Numbered from the stretch's first letter, positions 42,791 to 54,085 are shown. The stretch is 64,000 nt of DNA from Palaemon carinicauda (GCF_036898095.1 NC_090726.1:42099145-42163144), one strand, 5' to 3'. Translations and numbers: made by a program. The notes: generated by a model not told the origin, from the sequence alone.

Positions 42791-42985
42791 CTTGCCGGTA
42801 GCACGACAGAGAGAAAATTGAGTTCTTTGTTTACTATGAGTACTGGGTATCTGGACGACAGATGGCGCTGTTGAAGTACACCCCCTACCTGTGTAGCGAT
42901 CGCTGGCGGATTTTTTCCGTAGAGTTTTCTGTCGAGCAGCAGAGCTGCAGCTATTATAATCACCGGCTAAGTTAAATATTGAAAA
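42791..42985. repeat. Element C right inverted terminal repeat (5' end)
   Basis: Inverted relative to 36490-36650. It ends TATAATCACCGGCTAAGTTA, then AATATTGAAAAA. Confidence 0.95.
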
Positions 42986-42989
42986 AGCA

Positions 42990-43257
42990 AATTTTTAATA
43001 CTAATTTGCATTTTTCCTTACAATGAAAAACCCGAGTTATTCAATTGGAGTAATGGTAAGGCAAAACTGGGTATGGCTGTTAATTTTAAGGAGGTGGTGA
43101 TAGTTAGCTGGAAGGTAGCTGGTAAGCCAAACCAACACGACATACCACCAAGCTCCCACTTTGACCTTAAATCTAGGACTAGCTGAGTTGTTGCAGCCAG
43201 AATTGTAACTTAAATGACTAGGGTATGTATAGTTAGAAAAATATAAATTAGTTAAAA
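42990..43257. mobile_element. Short inverted-repeat element (MITE-like) next to C
   Basis: AATACTAATTTGCATTTTTC at the left and the complement of TAACTAATTTATATTTTTC at the right form an imperfect terminal inverted repeat of about 35 bp ending near ACCC on both sides. The interior has no coding capacity. I recognise the interior (GCTGAGTTGTTGCAGC-AGAATTGTA) as a decapod dispersed repeat from memory. C inserted immediately beside it. The superfamily is unknown. Confidence 0.5.
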
Positions 43258-44440
43258 AATGTATGATTTGTTCCTATACAAATAAAAAGCATCATCCTTT
43301 AATATGAGATTTATTCTCGGAATGGAGGAAGTACCTATGACCGAACTGGCTGGTTACTTTACCCGGAAAAGTCAAAGCCCTTCTTTCCTGTATAGAAACG
43401 ATAGTGATGAGCCCTGTCAATCTTCTAACAACCTGGCCAAGAAGATGAGGCAAATATTAGACTATGTCACTATCAAGGACTGGTAGACAGTTACGGAAGA
43501 ACCTATATCTGTTTGGAGACATGTCTGAATGTCTAGTCATTATGAAAAATGGGTTCGCATGAATTTGTCCATCCTCCCCCTCATATTGGGGGTATGAGGG
43601 AGATACACCTAAACAAAATTGCTTTATTAAGGAAAATTGCTTAATACAGCTTACCTGCATCTGGTCTGCAGTCCAGCAAATATCGGACTGAATGCTACAC
43701 CCCAAGGTTGAGCAAAAAAGAGGAAGCAAAGGGGCCAGTTAATCTTACCTCTCAGAGTCTGGACTTATTTCGCTACCGCCATCTTAGAAAAAATGTTCTA
43801 GTCCCATGAAGGAGCTAGGTTTGATATATGATAAGTTGAGCAACTACTGCCAGGCTAAGGACACAGGTATCCAGGTACTTGTGGGTAATGGGCAGTGAAG
43901 GTTGTCTGTTGTCACCCGGCTCATCTACACAAAATGCTCCCAGAGAGCTGGAAAGAGCCGATATGTTCGACTTCATACTTTCGAGTATGGGATGGTCCTT
44001 TTGTCTCATTACTTGCAATAAAAGCAAGTCAGGTTGTTTCACGAAGCCAGAAAGTCAGAGTTGTAGGACATACTCTTTTATTCTTTCCAATGAGACCAAC
44101 AAGCAAGTAGATCTCAGTTGCATGAGGGTAAGTTAGCAGGAGACAGGCGAGGAAGAGGTTTATGATGAGAGAGTCTGTCAATGTTGTTATGCTTCTTGCG
44201 AGCGCCATCCCTCTGTTCATTGATCATGGAGAAAAACACATAGATCCCAGAACCACGTGGAATTCTGGTGAGAATGGATACCAGAAATCTGGAGGATTCA
44301 TCACCAGGAGACAGACTATCTGTTGATGTCATTACAGTCATATTCGTTGATCATGTAGACCGAGCGTGTGGAGACTGATCATGTGAAAACAGAGCGTGGA
44401 CACCTAGTGTGGGGATCCCAGGTGCATTTAGATATCAGGT
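43258..44440. other. Unassigned sequence, moderately GC-rich
   Basis: Short open frames on both strands (60-90 codons, for example 44114-44341 on the minus strand) but no recognised domain. Composition is closer to the transposon regions than to the AT-rich background, so an old element is likely. Confidence 0.35.
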
Positions 44441-44532
44441 GAACTTGGAGCTCAGGTGAACTTGGATCTCAGGTGAAATTGGATCTCAGGTGAACTTGGA
44501 TCTCAGGTGAACTTGGATCTCAGGTGAACTTG
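44436..44532. repeat. Tandem 17-bp repeat, about 5.5 copies
   Basis: GAACTTGGATCTCAGGT repeated at 17-bp intervals with one or two substitutions. Confidence 0.9.
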
Positions 44533-46280
44533 GAAGGCAGTATGGTCTGAGTCTTTAAGCGGCAAGACCTTGCGTTGATCAGTCTTAGTAGATTAGAGAT
44601 ATCTTCTTCTTCAGGTGAAGTAGCAGTGCTTGACCAAGGGGACTACATTGGTCACGAGACCAAGAGTAGTGCATGCTGACCTTTCTTCCCATTAGGGGAT
44701 AAATTCTGGTACGCATTCCTCCTGGTACAGTACTGAACACAAGTATAGAAGCAGCACATACCGATATTCCTTCCAGTTAAGGGGCAATTCTTGGCATGCA
44801 TTGCTCCCCTCTATCCCAAAAGGGATAGAGTGACTGTCCAGGAAGAGAAAATTAGGTCGGCACCCTTCATCCTGATGGGCAGTGTGTGCGCTCAGCCTTG
44901 TACGAAAGTTGTGTGCCTATGTTTCTCCCCACTATGGATAACTCTACGCACTTCTCAGGGTATGAAAGCAAGTACTGGTAAAAAGTGTAAGAGTACCGAG
45001 TAGCCAGACACATCCCCAGAGTTGAGTATGCCATTGTTCCTTTCCGCTATGGGACAACTTTCTGCACTTACTTGAGGAGGGAGGTTCCTTGTACTGCACT
45101 CTCTCCACCACAGGGAGAGAAAAGGTAGGAGTCGCGCACAATAGACCCCTATCGGTTGGTCTTCCTGGACATCCTCGATGATGTCTTCTACCGGTTTTCA
45201 TCTTGAAGTAGCAGGGCAGACTCTCTCAAAAAGTTGAGGCAGAGGAGAAAGAAGAATTTGAAGTTCCCCTTCTATCGGGTCATACAGGCTGATGACGACA
45301 ATCTAATGGGGGAAGAGAGCACAAGAACTCTTAAGAAGAGACAGCACAAACACGAGATATGTCCTTAGACCTTTCTGAAAGCGAGAAGAAACTAAAGGTA
45401 AGAAGAAGGGTGGTGATTTTCCCTTCTACACTTGGCGATAGCGAAATTTTTTTAATCTGGCGGACCACATCAATGTCTAAGGATCACCAAACTCCTGAGG
45501 TTTAAGTTTTTGTTGTCACAAGTGAGGGAATAAAGAGCAAACAGGAATGCTGTCCAATTAGAACAAGAATGTAGAAATCAGCATGTTTGCACAGAAAACT
45601 GTCACACAGTTACGGTTATTGGAAAACATCGTCAAATCATTTCTAAATGTTGCTCGAATACAATGATTTGCCAACACATTTATTTCAAAGAAAAAGCAAC
45701 AGATTAAAAATGCCAGATGAAGAGGCAGGAATTACATCTGTACTACCCGGAGGCAGAAAACAAAGTGGGAGCTCAGTGACCAGTAGGGTGGCTGAGGCTT
45801 GCCTAACACATTCCAGCTAACTATCGCTATTTCGGTAAGTTTTAACAGCTGTAGCAAACTTGGCTGTAATGTTTGTATTTGCGTAGGAACAAATATGATA
45901 AGATTACAGTAACATTTATACTCCCTGCTATGTATGTCCATCATACTCATCTTTTCTCAGAAGAAAAAAGGTAAATTGGTTAAACTCTCCTACCAGCGAT
46001 AAATGGAAACATATTTATCATGTGTTGTATGTAAGTTTCCACTCTTCTTAGGAAGGGTTCTCTTCTATATGAACATGATACCGAGATGGGCTCCAATCTG
46101 GAAAAATAATTGAAAATTAAAAAGGGGAAATTTATTTTTTGCCTACTGTATGAGCTTAAAGAACTTGTCTTCATAATATCTATCTATCCAGTGATAATTT
46201 CAAAAACTGACATTTTGACATGGTTGGTTTTCGTCAATGTCTGGTTAAATTTAAATATGCACCCACTTTAAAAAGGGATT
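44533..46280. other. Unassigned sequence with degenerate internal repetition
   Basis: Between about 44685 and 45080 a motif of the form TTCC-x-TATGGGA-AA-TCT-GCA-TT-CT recurs four times at 85-150 bp spacing. No gene is recognised; 45400-46280 is AT-rich and featureless. Confidence 0.3.
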
Positions 46281-46525
46281 TTGACGAAGGAAAAATCTAT
46301 TTCTGGGGAGAGACCTGTGACGCCCGGTGAAAAGGGTCCTTCTTTACACCTTTCTAATATAAATCTTCTAAATATACTAGAGAAAGATAAAAGCATGGAA
46401 TGCAGAGGTTACTACCCTCGCGCGATCACCTTGTGGGTGTCGTGTATTTAACAAGGGAGTGTGAAAACCACTATTCACAGGCTGTCTTCCATTTAGATAA
46501 TCCCTTCATCAAAGGGGAGGGCTAA
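46281..46525. mobile_element. Possible terminal fragment of another repeat family
   Basis: TTTTGACGAAGGAAAAATCT at the start, then TTGTGGGTGTCGTGTAT and GAAAACCACTATTCACAGG. These are familiar to me as decapod dispersed sequence, but no termini or coding region can be shown here. Confidence 0.3.
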
Positions 46526-46613
46526 AAGCTTATTTTTAATATCAGATATCAGTGAATTTAAATAGCCACTTTAAAAGCTTATTTTTAATATCAGATATCA
46601 GAGAATTTAAATC
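46524..46613. repeat. Tandem duplication with 49-bp period
   Basis: AAAAGCTTATTTTTAATATC followed by AGATATCAG-GAATTTAAAT occurs at 46524 and again at 46573. Confidence 0.9.
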
Positions 46614-46661
46614 GTGTATGAAGTATTATCAATGAACTGGAAGAATCATACATATACATTT

Positions 46662-46766
46662 GCCGATTTAGTATGTGGCCTACCTGGCTGGTCAGGTTAG
46701 GCCACATACTAAAACAGATAGAATTTCGTAGGCCATATTCGAAAGGTAGGCCACATACTAAACCGG
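46662..46766. repeat. Hairpin-forming inverted repeat with three arms
   Basis: GCCGATTTAGTATGTGGCCT at 46662 can pair with TTAGGCCACATACTAAA at 46697-46713 and, over more bases, with GGTAGGCCACATACTAAACC, then GGC, ending at about 46766. Confidence 0.85.
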
Positions 46767-46862
46767 CACCCATATACATATACATACACATATACATATT
46801 AAGAAATAATCCAGAGGAGTGTGCTATAGATATGGGGCATATCCACTACGATTAAGCTTAAA

Positions 46863-47139
46863 TTGAATAGTTCCAGAAACTTCAAAAGTTCAAAGTTGGA
46901 GCAAATGCTTTTTTGTTGACCAGGCGGACATGAATCTTTTTATAGTTTATATATGACATATTTGTTTTGACGTTGTTGCCTTTTTTAGAATGATTTATTG
47001 TTAATTTGTTCTCTTCATTTATTTATTTCCTTATTTCCTTTCCTCACTGGGCTATTTTTCCCTATTGGGGCCCCTGGGCTTATAGCATCTTGCTTTTCCA
47101 ACTAGGGTTGTAGCTTGGATAGTAATAATAATAATAACT
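46863..47139 (+). mobile_element. LINE 3' tail, family 1 (copy 1)
   Basis: Starts in the ORF end (CTTCAAAAGTTCAAAGTTGG encodes LQKFKVG) and continues through the 3' untranslated region with TTATTTCCTTTCCTCACTGG and AACTAGGGTTGTAGCTTGG to a TAATAATAATAA tail. 5' truncated. Longer copies are at 59123-59740 and 59997-60410. Confidence 0.8.
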
Positions 47140-47442
47140 ATACATATAGTGATTCAAGAGGCTTTCCAGTGTACAATTATAGTATACTACTCTTCAGTCT
47201 ATCAATCTCAGTCAATATTTCCGAGTCTATCACTATACATATACATCCATAAATCAATTATTACATATACCATGCTATCCTATTAATATACCTTTTGTTC
47301 TTCTAGATGGAAGATATTAATCAGAGATGCTATATACATATCTAAAGTGAATTTGGCCGAAGTCAGCTCCAATACCAAAAACCTCTTTATGGTTGGCTAT
47401 AAGTATCAGGTTTGATAGGCCCTATAATATGCCAGTGACCAA
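47140..47442. other. Flank or truncated arm at the left of element D
   Basis: The left outer inverted repeat expected for D, which should contain ACTTACCTGGTAGTTACAT, is not present. The last part (47350-47442) may be the inner portion of that arm. No gene. Confidence 0.35.
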
Positions 47443-47535
47443 CTAACTACCAGGTAAGTATATTTAAAAATTCATTTTAAGATAAAAATACCATTTTTAA
47501 ATATGTAACTTCCCTGGCAGTTACATATATATAGC
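47443..47535. repeat. Element D internal complementary region
   Basis: ACTACCAGGTAAGTATATTT begins the half that predicts the missing left end. ATTTTTAAATATGTAACTTC onward is complementary, with several changes, to the right end near 53770-53803. Confidence 0.75.
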
Positions 47536-47961
47536 TGATTGACACCACTGGTGGTGGGTTAGAAAACCGCAACCCCGTCGGGAATTCGTATAATTATTAA
47601 TCGCTACAAATTAGCTGTACCAATAATGTGGTTCTTCCCTGATAAGGAAGCTGGCATCATAGTTATCCTGCCTCATTTGCCTATATTCCTCGAGAGACTC
47701 AGCAATCCACCCAGGGGGCTGTAAAAGTCTCTGTGGGGCTGCCACACAGTCCTCGACCTCAACATGGCTAGACCACCACCCTTGCTATCCTGGCATAGCC
47801 ATGGACAATGATTCTGACCACCTGACTCAAAAATACACTAAAAACACACACCATAAAAACTAACTTCGACTTGCATCCAAGAATGTGGAAGGCTGCAACA
47901 ACCTTCACAGACAAAGTGTGATACCAAGTTCAAGAAAAAGGCAAGGGTATATAATAAAAGG
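47536..47961 (-). other. Element D 3' noncoding region
   Basis: Contains AGCTGATTGACACCACTGGT after the ICR and the conserved block from 47638 (CCTGATAAGGAAGCTGGC, CCTGCCTCATTT, TCTGACCACCTGACTCAAAA), the most diverged version of the four. Confidence 0.55.
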
Positions 47962-49080
47962 CTATAGGGTAGAGGCAGTAGTACCTTCTCCAACTACGTC
48001 GCCGGAGGCAACATACGGACCCAGGGAACAACAATCTTCATATTGGGTCTGTACTTCTCTAAGGTAACAATCTGCGAAGATTGACTTACTTCGCCAGAAT
48101 GTCGCCTCCAAAATTGACTTCATCGACTTATTGTGTCTATACGCCATAGAAGTCGCCACAGCTCTTACCTCATGTGGTTTGACCTTAAGGATTGGAAAGC
48201 TTTTCTCCTCTCAGCTCTGGTGAGCTTCCCTTATTAAATCCTTAATAAAAAATGCCAGAGCATTATTTGATAAAGGTATAGAAGGGTTTTTAACCGAGCA
48301 CCAGAGGTTATCTGCTTGTCCTCTCAGGTTTTAGGTCGCCTGAAGATAAAATTTTAGAGCTCTCACTGGACAAAGGCCTCTCTCCTTTTCCCGTCCTACT
48401 AAGTGAGATAACCCTGGAATGGTAAAGGATCAGGGCCAAGGTCGTAAAGGATTCTCGTTCTTGGCGAGAAAACCTAGCTGAAGGGAGCAAATTGCATTAT
48501 CTCCATTGAAGCCCACCTTCTTGCTGATGGCTTGCAACTCTCCTATTCTCTTGGCTGTAGCCAACGCAACCAGGAATAGAGTATTTTTAGTAAGATCCTT
48601 CCAAGAAGCCTTGTCGAGAGGTTCAACCCTGCTCAAGGTCAAAAACGCTAGGACTACATCCAGGTTCCAAGAGGGGGTTGGGTTGTCCTTTAACTTAGCA
48701 GTCTCAAAAGATCTAATGAGGTCCAAGAGATCCTTGTTTCCTGACACGTCAAGATGTTTGTGACGGAAGACGGAAGCTAGCATGCTGAGGTATACCTTGA
48801 TGGTCGATACTGCCAACTTTTCTTCCGTTCATAAATGCAACAGAAAATCTGATATTTGGGTTAGAGAAGTACTGGAAGAGGAAAAGTTGCTAATCCTGCA
48901 CCATTCTCTAAACACGTCCCACTTAGATTGGTATACAGTACAGTACCTTAATTGTGGACGTCCTCCTAACTTTCGCGATAGCTCTTGCAGCTTCCCTCAA
49001 AAAGCCCTTCGCTCTTGCCAGCTTTTCGATAGTCGAAAGGCAGTTAGATTGAGAGCGAGGAGATTTTGATGGTACCTCTC
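47962..49080 (-). pseudogene. Element D tyrosine recombinase, multiply frameshifted
   Basis: Recognisable in three or more frames: SNCLSTIEKLARAKGFLREA at the N-terminus, then VSTIKVYLSMLASVFRHKHL, ATAKRIGELQAISKKVGF with the box I Arg, and a final AYRHNKSMKSILEATFWRSK with FADCYLREV carrying the tyrosine. The frame breaks near 48930, 48430-48490 and 48190-48310. Not functional. Confidence 0.8.
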
Positions 49081-49196
49081 TATGGGTGGCTGTCTGAGTA
49101 GATCGTTCCGACATGGTAACGCTCTGGGAGTATCTACCAGCCACTCCATCACTTCTGCAATCCAAGGTCTCATGGGCCAAAATGGAGCTATCAGGG

Positions 49197-50840
49197 TCAC
49201 TGGTCTGGGACTGGAGAGCAATAAACTGGTAACCACTTTGTTTTCTGGGTCGCGAAGAGGTCTATTGAGGGTTCTCCCCAAAGCATCCAAAGGCTGCTGC
49301 ACACCTCGTGATGTAGGGTCCACTCTGTTGTGAGAACTTGTCTTCCTCTGCTGAGAAGATCCGCCCTGACGTTCTTCTCCCCTTCTATGAAGTATGTTAT
49401 CAGGGTTATATCCCTCACTTTTGCCCACAGTAGGAGATCTTTCGCTGCCTCGTAAAGGGAATCTGAACGAGTGCCTCCCTGTTTCCTGATGTAGGCCAAC
49501 GCTGTGGTGTTGTCTACGTTGACCTGAACTAATTTCCCCTGGACTTCCTTTGGAAGTGCATTGGTGCTAGATGAATGGCCACTAGTTCCTTGATGTTTAT
49601 ATGCCATTCCTTCTGAAACTCTTTCCACAGACCCGAGATCTCGCCCTTCCCCGGTGTTGCACCCCACCCCATGTCTGATGCGTCTGAATACAACAGTAGG
49701 TCGGGGTTCTTCTGTTGAAGTTCGAGGCCTTCTAGGAGTTTGTTGGGTTCGTCCCACCAACTCAACTGATTCCTGATTGCCAGAGGAATCGGAATCCACG
49801 TCTCTAGGCCTTGATCTCTTGTCCAATATCTTGAGAGAGGGAATTGTAGAGGCCGTAAATGAAGTCTTCCCAGGGATACAAATTGTTCGATCGAGGAGAG
49901 GGTACCCAGCAGACTCATCCATTCTCTCACCGAGCAGGTCCTTCTGTCTAGGAAGTGCTTCACCTTTCTTAGGCATTCTAGAATGCGTTTCGGGGCTGGA
50001 AAAGCCCAAAACCACTGATTGAATCCTCATCCCGAGGTAGATGATGTTTTGTGAAGGTGTCAGTTGTGATTTGGCCAAATTTACAACCAGACCTAGCTGT
50101 TGCGTCATGGACATTTTAACTTGTAGATCCTCCAGACACTTTTCTTGCGACCTGGCTCTGATTAGCCAGTCGTCCAGGTACATTGATATCCGTACCCCTT
50201 TTAGATGTAGCCAGCGAGCCACGTTGGAAACCACTCGAATGAAAACATAGGGAGTCGTGTTCAGTCCAAAACAAAGTGCTTTGAACTGATAAGTAGTTGC
50301 TTGGTAAACGAATCTCAGAAATTTTCTGTAGTTCGGGTGAATTGGGACGTGAAAATACGCGTCCTGCAGATCTATCGACACCATCCAGTCTCCTTGTCTG
50401 GTGCCTGCTAGGACTGACGCAGATGTCTCCATGGCAAACTTCACTTTGCTTACAAACTTGTTCAGAGGACTTACGTCCAGAACAGGTCTCCAACCCCCCC
50501 CCCCCCCCGAGTTCTTTGGAACTAGAAAAAGTCTGTTGTAAAATCCCTCCGAAGAGAGGCCCTCTACTACTTCTATCGCTGCTTTTGACAGCATCTGGTT
50601 GACCTGCTCTTGAAGAGCTGCTGCCTTGCTCCCCGAGTATGTTGCTGTCAACTCTAAGGGCTCTGACGAAAGAGGAGGCCTTCTTAGGAAGAGGATCTTG
50701 TAACCCTCCTTCAAGACATCGACTGTCCAGTCGTCCGCTCCCCTTTGGCTCCACTCTTGCCAATAGTGGGATAACCTGGCTCCCACTTGTGTCTGGAGGT
50801 TGTAGGGCTCACTTTCTTGTTTTTGGTTGCTGCTTTGTAA
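49197..50840 (-). pseudogene. Element D RT-RNase H, frameshifted
   Basis: RT motifs are well kept: FYNRLFLVPKNSGGGGGWRP, SIDLQDAYFHVPIHP, CFGLNTTPYVF, MYLDDWLIRARS. A C run of 15 at 50494-50508 adds three glycines in frame compared with B. The frame shifts near 49980, where thumb and first RNase H residues (YSDASDMGWG, NIKELVAI) continue in another frame to 49529, and returns for NVDNTTALAYIRKQGG and VRADLLSRG. After CSPVPDQ at 49197 about 130 bp are deleted relative to B and C. Confidence 0.85.
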
Positions 50841-50859
50841 ATTTACGAGGTTGTCCTCC

Positions 50860-53416
50860 AGCAGAATTCTCTGATTTCCTCTCGAAAGGGCCATTCCACA
50901 AAAGGGCTGGCGCATGGGAGGAGCTTCCTTCTGCTTTCTGGTTAAAAAGCTAGCCGGGAGGACTTTCTTGGCAATCCTGGTAATAAGGTCTTGCGTCGCT
51001 TGTTGCGCAAGAGCTGCCGACAAGTCCTTCACTACATCAGAAGGGAAGAGATGATTACTTAAAGGAGCATACAATAGCTCTGATTTCTGAGCGAAAGTCA
51101 ATCCTGACAACAGAAAAGAATACAGCATAGACCTCTTCTTAATAACTCCTGCCATGAAAAGGGCGGAGAGTTCGACGGTCCCATCCCTCACGGCCTTATC
51201 GAGACAGGCAATAAGGTGCATCTGTGCATCGCTCTTTTCATCTGTGACTTCTGCGAGGGCTCCGAGAGTTCAGTCCATCAGGCTGAAGAACTCGATCGTT
51301 CTGAAGATGCCCTTCAGCAAGTGATCCATCACTGACGTGGACCACATCACCTTAGCCTTGGTCATGGCTGATCTACGTGAGGCGTCAACGAGTCTGGAGA
51401 AGTCCCCCTAGGAGGAGGCAGGAACTCCCAAACAGAGAACCTTCCCAGTCTCATACCACACACTGGATCTGGAGGCCAGTCTTGTAGGGGGAAAGGAAAA
51501 AGTAGTCTTTCCTTGATCCTTTCTCTTGAGAATCCACTCGTTCAGAGTCGAGAAAGCTCTCTTGACCAATCTGGCTAGCACCGTTTTCTTAAAAGAGGAA
51601 GGTTTCTGGGGTCTACCCTTCAAAAACTGCGAGGGCGGGCTTTGAGGTAAAGCCTGAGTAAAGTCCTTCGAATATAAGTCCGCTAGAACTGCCAGTAATC
51701 TCTTAAGGTCTGCTGCATGAAGCGTTTCCCCCTCTGAGATCTCCTCTAAAGGGATAGCGATCTCCGAAGTAGAATGAGTGGGAGAAATACACGCCTCGTC
51801 TTGTCTGTTCTCGTCCTGTATGCTTCCAGCATGCTGCGATGGAACGTCATGCATGAGTCCAGAATGCTGCGAGAAAGCGTCATGCTTGCATACGTCCTGC
51901 AAGCGTCCAGCATGTTGCAAGGGAGAGTCATGCTTGCGTGCGTCTAGCATTCTGCAAGGAAGCGTCAACAATGCGTCCAGCATGCTGCGGGGGAACGTCC
52001 TGCTCGCATGCGTCCAGCATGCCGCGAGGGAGCGTCAACTATGCGTCCAGCATGCTGCGGGGAAACGTCTTGATCGTATGCGTCCAGCATGCCGCAAAGG
52101 AGCGTCAAGAACCTTGCCGCCTCCCGAAACGTGTCCAGATCGCTGCGAGGGAGCGTCGATGAGCGCTGAAGTTTCTTGCTGGCTGTTTGCGCCTCCCTCC
52201 GATCTTATTCCTTTCCTAGGTCTGTTGATGTCCTTAGCTTCCTTCTTGCGGGCTTCCTCTGTTTGTGACTTATAGGCATCAAACAGGGACATAATTGACC
52301 GCTGAAGCTCTGATAGACCTGTCGCTTGCGGCACGTCCTGCATGCGTCCAGTCTGCTGCGAGGGAGTGTCGCGATTTCTGTCGCTTCCTGAACTGCGCTC
52401 TGATCGCTGTAAGGGAGCGTCTAAAGTTTCGGAAACCTTTGCCGGGGTCTTCTGGCCAAGAGGAGGAGAAGTCCCTTGCGACATCTCCCAATCCGGGGGA
52501 GGGGGAGAAGCATGAACAGATGTAAAGTGCACATCTTCTTCCTCCGACGAACTATGTGTCCTACACGACTGCTAAGGCGCGTACACGTCGTCTTCCTCTG
52601 ACAGGAAGATTTCCGGCGAGCTCCAATTACTGCACGATGGTTGCTGGAACTTAACAGGGGACATATGTCTCTTGAGAGGTCTCGAAAAAAGAGGTGAAGC
52701 CAACCGCGTCTAGGTCTTGCATCTTCTGACGAAGAAGAACACTTCCTCATCTTGCCTTTCCTGAGGCGAGGAGGAGCGTCCTGGGATGAGTCAACAGGAT
52801 CGCTCGAGGGGACGTCCGTTCGCTGTTTAACGTCTCTCACCTGCCTTAGCCTGTCGACTTTCCTTCTCCCAGGGGTTGGGGAGCATGGAAGTGGTCAAGG
52901 GCTAGGAGTATGACAGACACGAACGGACGCACCCTCCACTGCACTATCACTATCCCCGAAATTGCGTTGTAAACCACGCACTGCCCCCCACATCACTTCC
53001 TTATCCGAAGTAAGGGATTGCACTTTCACACCCAAGGCCGATATTGCACCCATAACATCCTTCAAACAAGGCTCACTTACCTCTGACACCGTAGCGGGGT
53101 CTGGTACTACAGCCTTAGGATTAGGAACAGGAATATTAGTTTCATGCAAATTAGAAGGGACATGACTATCCGAAGACCTATTAGAAAGAACCCTTGACGA
53201 TCTAGCTCTCCTAAGTCTGTCCTTCTCCAATCGCCTAATATAGCGATCATACTCTTTCCACTCTCTATCAGATAAAGTCTCACATTCATTGCATCTGCCA
53301 TTAAAAGAACACTCATGCCCTCTGCAACTCTTACATATTGAGTGGGGATCAACCATAGCCTTTGGAAGCCAAGCCTTGCACCCCTTAACACACTTTCTAA
53401 TCACAGAGTCGGCCAT
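50860..53416 (-). pseudogene. Element D Gag, fragmented
   Basis: ATG at 53414-53416 in AAAATGGC. The head has the Cys/His cluster (C9, C13, H25, C28, C31, C36, C42, C45). The frame then breaks several times between 52895 and 51220. The middle is expanded by a repeated 11-12 residue unit (QHAG-x-x-x-D). Core segments LPQSPPSQFLKGRPQKPSSF and LDKAVRDGTVELSALFMAG persist. An indel puts the Gag end and RT in one frame (51221-49197), unlike the +1 arrangement of B and C. Confidence 0.75.
51810..52130 (-). repeat. Degenerate 30-36 bp tandem repeats inside Gag of D
   Basis: GCGTCCAGCATGCTGCG with variants recurs at least eight times, each followed by a short variable stretch with GGGAGCGTCA or GGGAACGTC. 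The encoded unit centres on QHAG or RHAG. Confidence 0.85.
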
Positions 53417-53803
53417 TTTGAAAACTAGAGAAAATAGTTAACTAATTGTCCAGGTCGAAAAAAACCAACAAAGTTTATCTTAACCGAGTGAAAAGTCAAA
53501 AGGGAAAATCCAAAAATCAGCGAAAGCCATCAACAAAAAATCAAACAATGGGTACTTCACCAAATTTATAGACAAAGCAAACCCACAACGTAGCGAATTT
53601 CCGACGTGTTGCTGGAACGACGGCAGGGAATTTTTGAGAACTTATGGGAATAGTTCCAAGTACAGTACCTGGTTAGAGGGCGCACAGGTATGACCACCTG
53701 CTCACCTGTCGGTGATTGCCGCGAATTTTGAATTTCTGCCGTGCGCGCCACGAATCGCCGGGATTAACCTATATATATGTAACTACCAGTTACATATTCA
53801 AAA
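53417..53803. other. Element D 5' leader and right end
   Basis: Leader from the Gag ATG outward, then a GC-rich end (ACCTGCTCACCTGTCGGTGA) and TATATATGTAACTACCAGTT, ACATATTCAAAA. The second half of the D ICR predicts this end. Confidence 0.65.
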
Positions 53804-53876
53804 GGAGACTCTTCAAGATTCTGGGATGATATAATGAAGACATTTCTCATGCGTTAGAAACTTTGTACAGCGTTCA

Positions 53877-54085
53877 AATGTAAAGGTAAAGGTGTCTGGT
53901 TTCAGTTCCAGTATCATCAGAATAGATGATCACCAGAGCATCAGCCGGGCAAGACCAACCCCACACTTAAGTGCCCAACCCCAATAGTGGTCTCCCCAGC
54001 AAACAGTTTAAACTCACGGTCAAGGGCTGGGATCGATCTGCTGCCAAGCGAATGCTAGGCGAACATGTTACCACTGTACTAGTAT
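53877..54085 (-). mobile_element. tRNA-derived SINE, copy 1
   Basis: On the minus strand it starts CTAGTACAGTGGTAACATGT (A-box-like TAGTACAGTGG) and continues CGCTTGGCAGCAGATCGATC, then CC (B-box-like GATCGATCCC), spacing as in tRNA-derived RNA polymerase III promoters. It ends TGATACTGGAACTGAAACCA and ACACCTTTACC. The copy at 59816-60000 has the same head and tail. The parent tRNA is not identified. Confidence 0.7.

Larger units (their letters stand above)
36461..42985 (-). mobile_element. DIRS-like retrotransposon C, nearly intact
   Basis: About 6.5 kb and uninterrupted. Left inverted terminal repeat at 36490-36650, ICR at 36705-36790, recombinase, RT/RNase H, Gag, leader, and right inverted terminal repeat at 42800-42985. 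The left outer end and its ICR half match perfectly. Same subfamily as A (terminal motif CCGGTGATTATA). Gag has one 2-bp deletion; the two enzyme frames are open. No target-site duplication; the right end GAAAAA abuts GCAAATTTTT. Confidence 0.9.
47443..53803 (-). mobile_element. DIRS-like retrotransposon D, decayed, left arm missing
   Basis: A third subfamily with termini of the form CTGGTAGTTACATATATAT. The ICR is at 47443-47535, Gag, RT/RNase H and recombinase follow in the same order on the minus strand, and the right end is at about 53760-53803. The left outer repeat is absent, so the 3' edge is truncated. All genes carry frameshifts, stops or deletions. Confidence 0.85.

Noticed and set aside
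47262..47442. Left outer inverted repeat of element D
   Set aside because: The sequence predicted by the D ICR (a GTATTTTTATCTTAAAATGA-type start) is not present, so the arm is reported as missing.
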